From positions 15,877,001 to 15,941,000 of the forward strand of contig OX419756.1 of NCBI GenBank assembly GCA_948567375.1: a stretch of 64,000 nt of DNA, written 5' to 3'. Numbering within the stretch: position 1 is the first letter of the stretch; each line of letters begins with the position of its first letter. The translations under genes were made by a program, and so were the position numbers. Source of the stretch: Lunularia cruciata (taxonomy: Eukaryota; Streptophyta; Marchantiopsida; Lunulariales; Lunulariaceae). Below are positions 42,852-54,436 of the stretch, piece by piece. The notes under the pieces are model-generated. The model was given only the letters and a program-made list of their open reading frames with translations, made no database searches and was not told where the DNA came from.

Positions 42852-43498
42852 CTAATCTTGAGAACTAGCTGATGAAGGTGGTAGTATTTCTATAGCTGTA
42901 CTAAGACTCTCTCCAAGATCCTTCACCAAAGTCTCCAAAAGTGCTTTTACTCCACTACACTCATGTCCTTTTCGAAGTCCTTCCACTCCACAAACCTCAC
43001 ACAACTCCTTGGTCTTAGATCTTTTCCCTCCTAATCTTGGTGAAGAAGGTCCAACATGCAAACCCAAGTCAAGTAAGCCTCTGCTTTCCCTCAATCTCTT
43101 GCTCTCAAAGGTCAATGGACATGAACTTGCCTTATGTCCCTTCTCTCCACACAGAAAGCACTTAGACTCACTCTTTCCTCCGAGTGGTGTAGGTTTTTGA
43201 ATCCTCTCAACACTCTCTTCAAATTCTATTGTAAACTCTCTTTTCCTCAAATCCACCCCTATAATCACCTCAAACCCTTGGGGAACCTTGCATAATCTCA
43301 ATTTCCACTCTTGATGATTCCATATTCCACTCCTCCATGTTCCCAAGATGACTCTAAACACTCAAACATGGTTTTTGTTGATCTCAAACTCCTCATGCAT
43401 GAGATCTCCACTCTGCAGAATTGACCCTTCCTCACAGTGTCACTCAAATCGCCCAACCAGTATGTTACAGTGCTCTGAAATTTTGCACACTTGATCAC
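42852..43498 (-). pseudogene. Element B2 ORF0: extra frame upstream of gag with CCHC knuckle
   Basis: There are two overlapping frames. The upstream one (43498-43298) reads CAKFQSTVTYWLGDLSDTVR, KGQFCRVEISCMRSLR, FECLESSWEHGG. The main one (43361-42852) reads LCKVPQGFEVIIGVDLRKRE, TIEFEESVERIQ, a perfect knuckle CFLCGEKGHKASSC, LLDLGLHVGPSSPRLGGKRS, a second Cys/His cluster CEVCGVEGLRKGHEC, and the C-terminus LPPSSASSQD. Four copies in the window keep this order. The knuckle suggests nucleic-acid binding. It is not gag: a complete gag with its own knuckle follows. Family unknown to me. Confidence 0.75.
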
Positions 43499-43499
43499 A

Positions 43500-44161
43500 A
43501 CTCTAGGATTCCTCTCCTTGTAAAATTTCAGATCTCTTCATTAAGCCATTTGGCCTAGACACCTTTCTATTCAGCACACAATTTTCAGATTTGATCTGAA
43601 AACCACCCCCCTTACTTCAAAAACTCATAACGCCCTGTGAAAAATGATCTCTCTCTCATTTTTGTGGCAGCAGGTAGGATACAATGCACTAAATTTTCTT
43701 GGAAATTTTCAGGACAATTCACTAAAAATTGAAGAAATGGCAAACTCTGTACAATTTTCCAGAGAGCATGCAGTTGCGGGAGCACTTTACCCTATCAACT
43801 TTCAAAAATTCTAGCCTAGTGCGCACGGTAGCTCTCATAATAATTTTAAGTGTGCTAACTAAAAGATAATCCAAGCTATCATGTGTAGAAATTTCAAGTC
43901 CAGATCTCAAACTTGAGATTTTGTCCAAAATCACCTTAATCCCCAAAATCTGCAATCCACCTCACACAATCTCTCCAATTCCTCTCATGTGTACAAGATG
44001 TACAAAATCACCTCAAAGACATCATCATGAGCTACAGGGTATACAAATGGATCTTGGTTCTCTAACATAAGTTCAGCCCTGTTCTCTCCAAGTGAGCTCT
44101 CATAGTTTCCTTCTGCCTAATGTAGAATTGACCGCGGAGCATTATCTTGCCTTCTAGAGAG
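43500..44161 (-). other. Element B2 leader
   Basis: Non-coding stretch between the PBS and ORF0, colinear with the leaders of B1 and B4. It contains CCTAGACACCTTTCTATTC, the point at which element G entered B1. Confidence 0.6.
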
Positions 44162-44179
44162 GTCTCGACAATAGAACCA
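44162..44179 (-). promoter_or_regulatory. Element B2 primer-binding site (tRNA-Glu-like)
   Basis: TGGTTCTATTGTCGAGAC on the minus strand, 4 bases after the LTR end. All four differences from the tRNA-Glu complement are C-to-T or G-to-A changes. Confidence 0.65.
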
Positions 44180-44183
44180 AAAA

Positions 44184-44873
44184 TGTGAGCCGGCCTATCT
44201 CTCACTCAGGATGAACCTCTGATGACTATTATGGTAGCGCACCATGGACTAAGAAGGCAAGGAACCCCAACTCTATCATACTCCTCCAAGGTTAACACTC
44301 CAAGACTCAAGACATTGCTCACTAGAGAACTCAATGAGAGAGATAGTTGCAAATGAAAGGATGATGAGTACCTCCTCACCCCTTGTTTATATAATTGTGA
44401 AATAGTTACGTACCAAAGTTACTAATTACCGTAGTAACTCAAGTTACTAGACTAAAAGTCAAGTAAAGTCAAAAAGTAGAAAGGAATATCCATTCACATG
44501 GGCATATTCCTCTAAGCATGTGGTCTTATCTTGACCCAACCACTAAGTCAAGGATTCCTTCACATGGGCTATCCTTGGACTAAAGAAGAATCCAAAACAA
44601 AAAGGCTTGCGGGCCCAAGAGTTCTCAACTCTTTCATCAAAGCCAAACACCTAGGAATAATACCAAGTCAACACACTAAAATCCAAAATAGTGGTGCTCA
44701 TCTTTTCTACTTTCTCTAAAGTAATGTCCCCTCTATCTTAGCTATGACTAAATTTAGCTAATCATGACTAATATAGAACCATCCTTTATCTCCATATAAA
44801 TAATATCTCTTAAGTACTTGTAATACCAAGCTAAATATCACAATACCACACACATGCACAAATGGGTGTTACA
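44184..44873 (-). repeat. Element B2: 5' LTR, 690 bp
   Basis: From TGTAACACCCATTTGTGC (44873) to GCCGGCTCACA (44184) on the minus strand. It pairs with the LTR at 37019-37710. The right flank GGTTATAGTC resumes the RT gene of element E. Confidence 0.9.
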
Positions 44874-45076
44874 GGTTATAGTCAAGTGTCTATCCAACAA
44901 GAGGATAAGGACAAAGCCACACACAATAGATTGGGAGACATTTGCTTACAATCAAATACCCTTTGGGTTGTGTAATGCCTTGACTACTCTCCAGCATATG
45001 ATGAATATGGCTTGCAAAGACTATCTTTGTAAGTTTATTGAAGTCTTCATTGATGACTTATGTGTCTTTGGATAAT
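44874..45076 (+). pseudogene. Element E reverse transcriptase, part 2
   Basis: YSQVSIQQEDKDKATHTIDW, then IPFGLCNALTTLQHMMNMA and the catalytic FIEVFIDDLCVFG: the palm of a gypsy RT. It continues part 1 (36701-37018), with B2 inserted between the Gly and the Tyr of GYSQV. It ends with a TAA just after the catalytic motif. Confidence 0.85.
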
Positions 45077-45790
45077 ATTGGGATCACCTCAATTTCTTTT
45101 GGAAGACCTTTGATTGTTGCCAAGATATAAGACTATCTCTCCATCCAAAAATGTGTTTCTTTGTGATGACAAAAGGAATACTCCTTAGGCATAGGACCTC
45201 AAGGAGTAGAATAAAGGTGGATGTCAAAAAACTGAAAGTCATCAAAGCACTCAATGCACCAAGAAACATCTAGGAACTTTGTGTGTTCCATGGACATGGG
45301 AGGTATTATTGGTATTACATACCAAAATATGCTATCTTGGCTTCTTTGTTTATAAAATTGTTAAGGAAGGAAAAAGAGTACAAATGGAGCAAGACCAAGA
45401 AGACACCTTTGATAATCTGAGGATGAAGTTGGTTCAAGCACTAGTTATAAGAGCTCCAAATTGGGAGGTCTCATTGTAGGTCTATGTAGATACCTCTTTT
45501 GTGGCAATTGGAGTAGTTCTTGAAGAGAAGGATGAGAAGAAGAAAGAATACCTAATCTACAATGCAAGTTGCCAATTGTCCCCACCTGAATGAAACTATC
45601 CTAGCAAATAAAGAGAAGCCTTGGGGATGGTGTATGCTTGCAAGAAACTCAAGCATTACCTTTTGGGGTATAAGTTTGTATTTCACATGGATCATTACGC
45701 CCTTCAACACCTTGTGAAGAAAGCAAAACCTATTAGGACATATTGCACAATGTATCTTACTTCAAGATAAGTTTAGTTGCATGATTCAAG
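45077..45790 (+). pseudogene. Element E RT thumb and RNase H
   Basis: Scattered over frames: FHGHGRYYWYY, KEYKWSKTKK, ELQI/IRAPNWEVSL, VYVDTSFVAIGVVLEEKDEK (the RNase H D), PSK*REALGMVYACKKLKHY (E) and YKFVFHMDHYALQHLVKKAK (D). Many stops. It differs clearly from the family-2 RNase H at 39063-40532. Confidence 0.75.
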
Positions 45791-47167
45791 TATGTAAAGA
45801 AGCACATCACAAAAGTGCCAACTTCCTTTCTTGACTAGAGACTCATGCCTAATAAAAAGACTTGAGGGAAAAATTTTCCAATGAGGAACTCTTCCAATTG
45901 CACATCTTCCTATGCACTTGGTATTTGGAAGAGTATAGGTATATTTGCACATTTCTCTATCTTGAAGGGTTGGATCTAGGATAGGGGGGCCATATTCCTT
46001 CAGAAATGGGACCTTACCAACTATCCTCTTCAAAATGGGGCCAACAAGGAGCTCCAAAGAGTTTAGACTCCTACAAAATAAGTAGTGTGATATAGTCATT
46101 CCATGCAAAAGCATTGAGAGGACATTTATAGTCAAGAAGATCCTAGCAATAGGATATTGGTGGCCAACAATGTATAAGGACTTTCATGAATAAATAAAAA
46201 ATTGTGAATCTTGTCAACAAATTGGGAAACCCACTCTAACTACTTAGTGGACTTTGAGACCAATTTTACCACTAGCACCATTTGAGAAATAGGAGATAAA
46301 TTTTGTTGGACCTATTCAACCAATTACAAGGACAACTTGGATATTCTTGTAAGCATGGATTATTCCACAAGGATGGTGCAAGTAGAAGCTATCCATAGGG
46401 ACAATGCATAATGTAGTTGAGTTTTTCTTTTGAAACATTATTTTATGATATAGCTGTCCTCTAGAGTTGGTCAGTGATCTAGAACACATTTTTTGAACAC
46501 TTTGATTGAAACACTAATAGAGTATTTTTAGGTCAAGCATCAAAAGACAACCCCCCAAAACCCAAAGGCCCATGGACTAATAGGAAAGAGCAATGAGCTG
46601 TTATGAAAAATTCTTAACAAAGTAATTGACAACTAAGTTTATGATTAGGATAAAAATTTGCTTGCCATACTTTGTGCCTACCATAGTTCAAAGAAAATCA
46701 CCATTAAACAAACACCATACCACTTGATGTATGGTTTTGCCATGGAATTTGAAGTCCCTTTGTGAAGGATATTGTTGGAAGATTGACTATTAGAGGAAGA
46801 GAGTGAACATCTTTGTCTTCACTATTTGATGGCTTTGGAAGAAAAGCTTAATAAAGCTTATGAAAATAAAAAACAGATTCAACAAGAGAGGAAGGAATTG
46901 CATGACAAAAAATTAAGGAAAACCATGTTGAAAGAAGGCAACTTTGTATTACTATATAAAATTCATTGCATGAAATTTCTAGGGAAACTCCATCTCCAAT
47001 AAATGGGCCTTAATAAAGTCAATCATGTATACAAGAGCAGATCACATCAACTCAAGGACTTGGAGTGTAATCTATTTACCACCAAAGTCAATGGATGGAA
47101 GGTCCAAAGATACTATGGTTAAAATCAAAGAGAAACCCCCGATGTGTTTGTGAGGACACTCACATTT
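45791..47167 (+). pseudogene. Element E integrase (decayed)
   Basis: Zinc domain: AIGYWWPTMYKDFHE, stop, NCESCQQIGKPT. Core: INFVGPIQP (first D replaced by N), LELVSDLEHIF, AHGLIGKSNEL, then YHSSKKITIKQTPYHLMYGF. C-terminal part near 46800-47100. Stops and frameshifts throughout. It is followed by the polypurine tract and LTR at 47181, giving the normal PR-RT-RH-IN-LTR order of gypsy elements. Confidence 0.7.
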
Positions 47168-47180
47168 GAGGGAGGGAGTA
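47168..47180 (+). promoter_or_regulatory. Element E polypurine tract
   Basis: GAGGGAGGGAGTA lies directly against TGTGGTGCCCTC, the LTR start. It is a textbook plus-strand primer site and independently fixes the 5' end of the family-1 LTR. Confidence 0.85.
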
Positions 47181-49294
47181 TGTGGTGCCCTCATTTTGGA
47201 ATTTTTTGTTTTAGTTCCTTTCCCTTTATTTTGTAAATACAAAGGTAAGGAATCAATGTAATAAGGAAAGATTGATGTTATTCAAGACAACACTCCCATG
47301 TAATATAAGAAAGAGCAACCGCTCTTGAAACAAGTGGAAGCCTCTAACATCAAATTGGTACTAGCATCAACATTGTTACTGGCAGGTGATGTTGTTGATG
47401 CCAATACCAATTTGATAACACTTGACTTGGACAAATTGCTAACAATAAGGGGTAAATTGGGTTTCAACTTTATGGCACACACATTGGTTCCTCTCATGTT
47501 AGTACTTAATGAATACCTATGGGTATGAAATTAGAAGAACATAGATGTCTACAATTATGCCTTGCTGGTGAGGAGTTTTGCAAGTGTAAGAGTTTACATT
47601 TGCAACTTCATTGTCAACTTTGTAAACATTGACAAGAATGAGGTGCATACCTCAAAAACAAAGAACTCTAGCAAGTAGAGAAAGAGTTACCATTTCTAGA
47701 TGAGATTGAGGAATAAGGGAGAAATCCTTATGGACCAAGATAGATGAGGTTGATAAGTCAAAGATCAAGGAGTTGGATGAATCACTTATAGCACTACACC
47801 AATCTTTGGCCAAGGACAAGATAGAAGTAAAGGCAAAGCATTCCAAGCTTCAATCAGTGGTAAGTGCCTAGATTTTTGGAATGTCAACAATTGTAGGAGC
47901 ACAAGGAGTCCTAGAAAGTTTCTTTCTTTGAGTACCAATAGACACCCAGTCTTTGCCCAGAGGATAGAAAACCAAAATTGATGAATGGATGAAGGAGATG
48001 CTACAATTGAAAGAGGACTTTGACCCAACTTTGTACAAAATTAGCTTTTGCATGTCTAGAGGCAAACTTCTCAACTAAATTTGCCACCCCAAAGCCAACA
48101 AGAGAGAAAGAAGTAGTACAACTCTTAGGGAAGGGATTGGCCAAGGACAAGAAGCAAAGGAAGTTGAGGCAACTCTGCATAGTGATGATGGATGTTCTCA
48201 ATGAGTACTTAAAGATGCCGCTACTATGGGGAGATATCTCAGAAATGCAGATCCTTTTAACAAATATGTAGAAACATTTGTCAAATAAAGCTCTAGAACA
48301 AGTAGCTCCAACTTTAGCTCACATTTGGTAAATTATTATGTTCACATTATTAGACATTAAGAAAAAACTTGATGAGGTATGCACTGATCATGAACCTCAT
48401 GAATCCACAAAGTACAAGATGATAGATGCAATTGTCACCCCTTTATTATGGTGCATTGATCTTTAATGCAATACTAGGAGTAGCTGGGCAGTGGCTTTTA
48501 AAGCCTTGGTACTATACTTGGACCTTAGACAATTAGAAATTAATTGCTAGATTTTGTGACTCTCTAGTCCTCTTGCTATTTAAGTAGGCAGTTTGAAATG
48601 CTAAGTGTGTAGTTTTCACATGGTGAATAAATGAAAGAGCCTTACTCTTTGCCATTTCTCATATTTCTTGTGCAAGTTATTTGATCTTTGGACCAATAGT
48701 AGTTTGTCTTTGTAATGATTGCAATACTCCCTTGTATGTTTGATCCTTGGGCAGTTCTTTGGAGCTCATCATCTATGATAATGAAGTGAGGAGGTCCTAA
48801 AGTGTTGGCATTCCATTCTATTACCATCTTGTTTGATCTGGTCTCCTTGCATCAAAGCTAGCTAACCTGAAGAGAACGCCCTCCAAATAGGAAGGGTAGG
48901 ATGAATTTTTAGAGGAAAGTTGGAACCTATTTGGAGTGATTGTTGTTTTCATAGTGACATATCACTTGAAGTGACTGTTCATGCAAGATCTTCAGAGGAT
49001 CTTCTAAAGGGAAGGAGACACCTTACTTGAACTATCACCCTACTTTCAAGACTTAGGATAGTAACTTGGTGTGATTGTGGTTGTTTCTTTTTTTTCTTTT
49101 CTGCATTGGGCCTTCTTGGTGGCCTTGCTCTCTCTTGGGTGTGGTTTCTACCCAAGAGATTAATGATACAATAATGATGGACTACCTATTGCAACATTTC
49201 CTTTATAATTGACTATTTCTAACATGTATCCTCATGGGAGCAAATTATTACTAACTAAAATGCTCTAATTCAATGTTTTCTAGGTTATTACACA
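47181..49294 (+). repeat. Element E: 3' LTR, about 2.1 kb
   Basis: It starts TGTGGTGCCCTCATTTTGG and ends GGTTATTACACA. It shares the LTR 3'-end blocks of family 1 (CTCTCTTGGGTGTGGTTTC, CCTCATGGGAGCAAATTA) but is 1.6 kb shorter than those of A and C. Its middle holds decayed coding-like sequence (47650-48460). It is an older or different subfamily. Confidence 0.7.
47650..48460 (+). pseudogene. LTR-ORF-like decayed coding region in LTR of element E
   Basis: Pieces such as SKIKELDESLIALHQSLAKD, KIEVKAKHSKLQSVVSA, KKQRKLRQLCIVMMDVLNEY and LDIKKKLDEVCTDHEPHEST are helical, charged and partly heptad-like. They are not clearly alignable to the LTR-ORF of element C except in general character and position. 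Possibly the equivalent protein of another subfamily. Confidence 0.4.
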
Positions 49295-52200
49295 TGTCTC
49301 TCAAGATCCTTTGCCCCCAACAAGGAAATGTCCAATGGTGAGGTCTTTTGGTAACCCCTATCTCCTAACATTTGTTATAACTTAGGATATTATAGCAAAC
49401 TGTACCACATGATGTAGAGAGACTTGTCTAGCAAGCAATCTCATCCCTCTCTACATAGAAGTAGCTTTGAACTTGTATGTTTGCTTGCAATATTATAGCT
49501 AGTCCTATGTTGATCCCACCAAAGAAATCCAATAAGCATACTTCCTCCACTAGATATTGCCAAAAAAATGCAATAGCCAAAGATGATAAGGTAACAAACT
49601 CCATAGGGCAGCTTGAACTTAGCTATTGGTAGTATAAAGGCTCCACTCCAAGCCTATTATACCAACCTATTTGCATGATGCTACAACTCCTCATCAAAAA
49701 TCTACACTAAAACATCCAAGATGGATGGAATAACTCCACTTATACTCCAAATTTGAGTGATCTCCTCTAGTACCAAAGTATCCTCTACATGAGCATTCCT
49801 CTCTACTAACTCACCAAGCTAAGTAATTGAACAACTAAATGTTGATATTGATACCTTGGTCCTTGATTATAGCAAGCCAAGACTACCACCACTAAAGTGT
49901 ATAGATAGCTAGCATACTTGTTCCTCATCCAATTGCCAATTTGGCCTATAGGAAAGTATCTCTTCCCAATAGTCAATATTAAATCCCATAGGGTATAACA
50001 CTATTCCACTACCTAACACATTACATAACTCTAATATTATTGTTATGGCAATGAGCTCTCATCACGAACCTATTAGTCTATTGACTAGGCTAAATCTATA
50101 TAGTGAGCTCCTTATATGTGATGTATTATGTATAACTATCCTTAAAGATATCTATATTTGAAATGAACACCTTTAAACATTGGTCTTTTATAGCCAAGAC
50201 CAAGAATTGCAACCTTTCCCAACATGAAGAGCTAAGCACTAGAGTCTAACGAGATACTCTATGGTGTATAGATCTTCCCAAAAGATCAAACCAAATTTCT
50301 ATATCCAACTCTAGTTGTCCAATAAGAAAACCCCAAGTGTAAACCTGGCTTGCTCAAATGCAAGTCTAGTAGTGTAATAATATCAAGTTAGAAGAAGCTA
50401 AATATAGCTAAAGGTTGATGAATTAGTTATAGCTAGGCAACTTTACAAACTTTCGAGAAGCATCTTGAAATCTTTTGGGTGAAAAGCTTCCAGAAACTTA
50501 CTAAGGGTTGTGTAACTTTTATACCAAGTTGATGGTTAGCTTACTTTGCATGCCAAGTAAATGACTAGCTTAGCTTGCACTCCAAGTAAGGCAATTCCTA
50601 GAAGGAACCTTTCTTGGAAGCTTCTTGAGAGCCTTGAACTTTCTTGCCTATAATACCAAACTTTCAAGCTATGCATTTGAAGTTTCACTCACTTGAGAGT
50701 TCCAATGTGATCTTCCATTTTCTTATTTCTCTCCTTAGTCTATTAAAGTAATTAATTCCTCTAATCTAACAATTATTGCTTTCCCCAAGCCATTGGTAGC
50801 CAAATGGATCCCATGCTCCCCAACCAAGCTGGCTTTACCATCAACCACCTTTGTACTAGAAGCAACAACCACACTATATATTTTTCCACAAAGTGCGACA
50901 ACTAACCAAAACATTAAAGCAAGATCAACTCTTAGGGTAAATATGTTGGTAGTTGAGAATAAAAGGGAGCACATAATTAACCAAGCACCTTCAAAATTTT
51001 TCTAGAAAAAGCCTTTGGTACATCTTGTTCTCCATCTCCACCTAACATAGTACATTAGGGTATCTAAAAGCCATGGATGAGGTCTATAGTGCCTCAAAAA
51101 GTGTAAAAGATTGGAGAAGCTAGACTTGTCTTCTAGCCTTCCTTCTTTAGGAATCCAACTCCATTAAAGCTCCTCTAGGCTAAGAAGCATGTACATCACT
51201 CTTAGTCATTACAACAAATGCATCTACTTATATCTCTCCACACATAAAATCAAAGTGATCTTTAATAAGAAGTAAAAGCCTAAGCACATAAATCTGGTCT
51301 CCTTTGGGCTATAACTATATTAGCCAATCTTTGCTCCAACTATTCAATTTTAGTAACCATAGCTATATTAAAAGCAAGAGCAAGTATAGTGCTCTTACCA
51401 AGTGTGGGTCCTCTATCACCACCCTTACCACCTCATCCTCTATCATCAATGGCTCCTTAGCCTCCTACCATGCCATAACTGCGGACTTCACAATAAGTCA
51501 AAGCATAAGTCACTAGTGTGACCAAATCCATAGCAATGGTCACATTGCTTTTGGGTTGACTATGATGCTCTAGAGGTATCATGGTAATAAACCGTAGGTA
51601 CACTCCCCCTTGTGGTGAGCTCCACCATAAGTCTAACAAGCAACACATTTACTTGTTGGTTGTTATAGACCCAAAACTGAGTATAAGGGTGTATGTGCAC
51701 CAGGCCTTTCATTCACTCTATGAGATCAAGGTTCTCCACTACCTTCAAAAGCTAACATGGGGTGGGGCACTCTACTACATCCTAAAAGATGTAATTGTTG
51801 TAGTTGAGATCTCCTTACGAAATCTAGATGTTACCATGCTCTCCTTCATCATGTTGAGCTCAATACACTCTTCCAAACCAAAGACAATTTCCAATAGTAG
51901 TGAGGTTGCATGTATAAGGTAGCATCATTGTGGTGCCAACACTTTGCAAAACTTGTAAATTTTTATTTTTATTTTGATTTTTTTTTGTAAAGTTAAGGGT
52001 AAGAATTTTCATGCTTAAGGAAAGAAACTTAGTGTTTGGGTATTCTTTGAACCCACTTGCATGCATATATGATGAGATACAAACATACTAAGTGCAATGA
52101 ATTAGAGGTACAAAGATGTAGACATGAAGAAAAGAGAGGAGGAACTCAATTACAAAGATAAGCTAAGCAAAAGAGTGGAAAGATTCTTTGTCCAAAGAAT

Positions 52201-52364
52201 TTAGAGCCAAAGACCATATAAAAATTCAAACTCTCCCACCACCTAAGCAAAAAACCACCAAATGGTCAACAAGGAATTCTCTTGTGTGAATAGTTATCAT
52301 GCACCCACTAAAGACCATTGGTCAAAGATCCTTTGCTATATAACTAGAAATACACCAAGTGATC
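49295..52364. other. Unassigned repeat-derived DNA
   Basis: No intact gene. 50368-50700 holds segments related to the copia-1 LTR repeat (GACTAGCTTAGCTTGCACTC, CTTGGAAGCTTCTTGAGAGC) in plus orientation, starting perhaps at TGTAATAATATCAAG. Around 51470 a CHNCGLHNK-like stretch hints at a decayed zinc knuckle, too weak to call. The rest shows no motif. Confidence 0.35.
50368..50700 (+). repeat. copia-1-type LTR relic
   Basis: Read on the plus strand, it repeats the CTAGCTTAGCTTGCATGCCAAGTA and AAGCTTCTTGAGAAGC-like blocks that make up the tandem repeat inside the copia-1 LTR. Boundaries are uncertain. Confidence 0.5.
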
Positions 52365-52775
52365 TATAACACCCACTTGTGCATGTGTGTGGTATTGTGA
52401 TATTTATTTTGGTATTACAAGTACTTGAGAGATATTATTTATAAAGAGATAAATTATGGTTCTATATTAGTCACGATTAACTAAATTTAGTCATAGTTAA
52501 GATGAATGGGATTTTATTTTAGAGGAAGTGGAAAATATGAGCACCACTATTTTAGATTTTGGATTTGGGATAAGTGAATTGACTTGGTATTATTCCTAGG
52601 TGTTTGGCTTTGAGGAAAGAGTTGAGAACTCTTGGATCCACAAGTCCTTTTGTTTCAAATTCTTCTATAGTCCAAGGATAGCCCATGTGAAGGAATCCTT
52701 GACTTAATGGTTGGATCAAGATAAAACCATATGCTTAGGAGAATATTATCATGAGTATTGATATTCTTTGGGTTG
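52365..52775 (+). repeat. Element B3: 5' LTR, 3'-truncated
   Basis: It begins TATAACACCCACTTGTGCATG, with the expected TG changed to TA, and follows the family-2 LTR to about GAGTATTGATATTC. The 3' third, the PBS and the leader are missing and it joins ORF0 directly. Confidence 0.75.
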
Positions 52776-52789
52776 TGATCAGGTGTGAA

Positions 52790-53356
52790 AAATTTCAAAG
52801 GACTATGAACTACCAATTGAGAAAATTTTATGACATTGTGAGGAGGGGTTAATTCTGCAAAGTTGAGATCTCATGCATGAGGAGTGTGAGAGCAACCAAA
52901 AGCCTATTTGAGTGTTTAGATTCATTTTGGGAACATGGAGGGGCACCAAGTGTGAAATTTGAGGCTATGCAAGGTTCTCCAAGGGTTTGAGATGATTGTA
53001 GGGTGGATTTGAGAAAAAGAGAGTCTAGAATAGAATTTGAAGAGAGTGTTGAGAGGATCCAAAAACATGCACTATTGGGAGGAAAAAGTGATTCTAAGTG
53101 CTTTTTAGATAGAGAGAATAGAGAAAGGGCAAGCTCATGTCTATTGATCTTTGAGAGCAAAATATTGAGGGAAAAGAGAGGTTTACTTGATTTGGGATTG
53201 CATGTTGGACCTTTTTCACCAAGATTGGGAGAGAGGAGATCTAAGACCAAGGAGTTGTGTGAGGTTTGTAGAGTGGAAGGACTTCCAAAAGGACATGAGT
53301 GTAATAGAGTAATAGCACTTTTAGAGACTTTGGTAAAGATCTTGGAGAGAGGTTAA
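52790..53356 (+). pseudogene. Element B3 ORF0 (knuckle lost)
   Basis: VDLRKRESRIEFEESVERIQ, KCFLDRENRERASSC at the knuckle position with two metal ligands lost, KRGLLDLGLHVGPFSPRLGE, RRSKTKELCEVCRVEGLPKG, HECNR. The C-terminus is cut by a TAA at 53354. The upstream overlapping frame is also recognisable (52860-52990). Confidence 0.7.
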
Positions 53357-53642
53357 GTGTAGCTATAGAGAAATTATAACTTTATCAACTAGTTCTCAAG
53401 ATTAGTAATGGAGATAATCTTTCAGCTTATGGGTAAACTATCTATGAGTGTTTGATTAATATGCACCCTAGGATTTGATGTTGTTATAGAAATCTTAAAG
53501 TAACCTAAACCTTTTGTGTTTCCTAGGGTGGATTACTCTCAAATGGTGTGATTCATATATATACTCTATTAGTTATAGAGTGAGAGAAAAGAAAAGAAAA
53601 GAAAAAGATTAAGAGAAAAGAGAAAGATAGTGAGAGGTTAAG

Positions 53643-54436
53643 ATGGGAAACCTTCCAGATTCCTTTAGCACGGATAGAGAAGATATGGAGTTATTTGTGA
53701 GAGACTTCAAGAGAGCTTGTATAGGAAATAATGAGAACATTAATAATGAGTGGGCCTCATTATTACCAGATCTCTTTGAGGATGCAACACTTTCATGGTA
53801 TGAGTAAAAATACCAAAAGAGAAAGAAGAGATTGCAAGAAGAGTCTTGGAAGAGTTTGAGTTAACCACGCATTAAGAACTTTCTTGTAGATAAGAGTTAT
53901 GAGAGATTGATGAGTGAGGTAACCTTCATCAAACAAGGAGATGGAAAGAAAGTGAGAGTTTATGTAGAAAGAGTGGAGAAGGTAGAGTCCAGATTTTTCA
54001 TAATGTTGAGGAAGAGTGGGATGATGTGAAAACTACTTTGATTGGCATAGGAGCCATGATTACCAAGAACTTTGTGGGAAGGTTGAGACCACAAATTAGA
54101 AGCAAAGTGAGATATGAGAAAAGTGCGTCCAAGGCTGAAGCTATCAAGATTGCAACACGTATGAAGTAGAGTTTGGAAGAGGATGAGAGTGATTTGGTGG
54201 TGAAGGAGGTTGTGCATCCTCCTCAAGGTTGCAAGTATGGTGGAACTTATAATACTTTGGTGTTAAGGGTTGCACCACAAGCAGTACTTGCTTTGGTTCT
54301 TACACCTTGACCAAAAGATCCACTTCAAACCATCACAAAATAACTTGTAGATCTCAAGATTAATGTGGAGCAACTATGGGAGAAGAGAGATGTGGATCAA
54401 AATCTAGGGAGGACATAGGAGTTATGGAAGCTATCC
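53643..54436 (+). pseudogene. Element B3 gag (decayed)
   Basis: It starts MGNLPDSFSTDREDMELFVR and keeps EWASLLPDLFEDATLSWYE, a TAA, SYERLMSEVTFIKQGDGKK and VRVYVERVEKVESRF, then drops through frameshifts. The Trp that is a stop in B2 is TGG here (QLWEKRD). Confidence 0.75.

Noticed and set aside
51465-51650. CHNCGLHNKSKHKS-like stretch suggesting a zinc knuckle
   Set aside because: Spacing does not fit CX2CX4HX4C and the frame is short. It could be an old gag but there is no supporting context.
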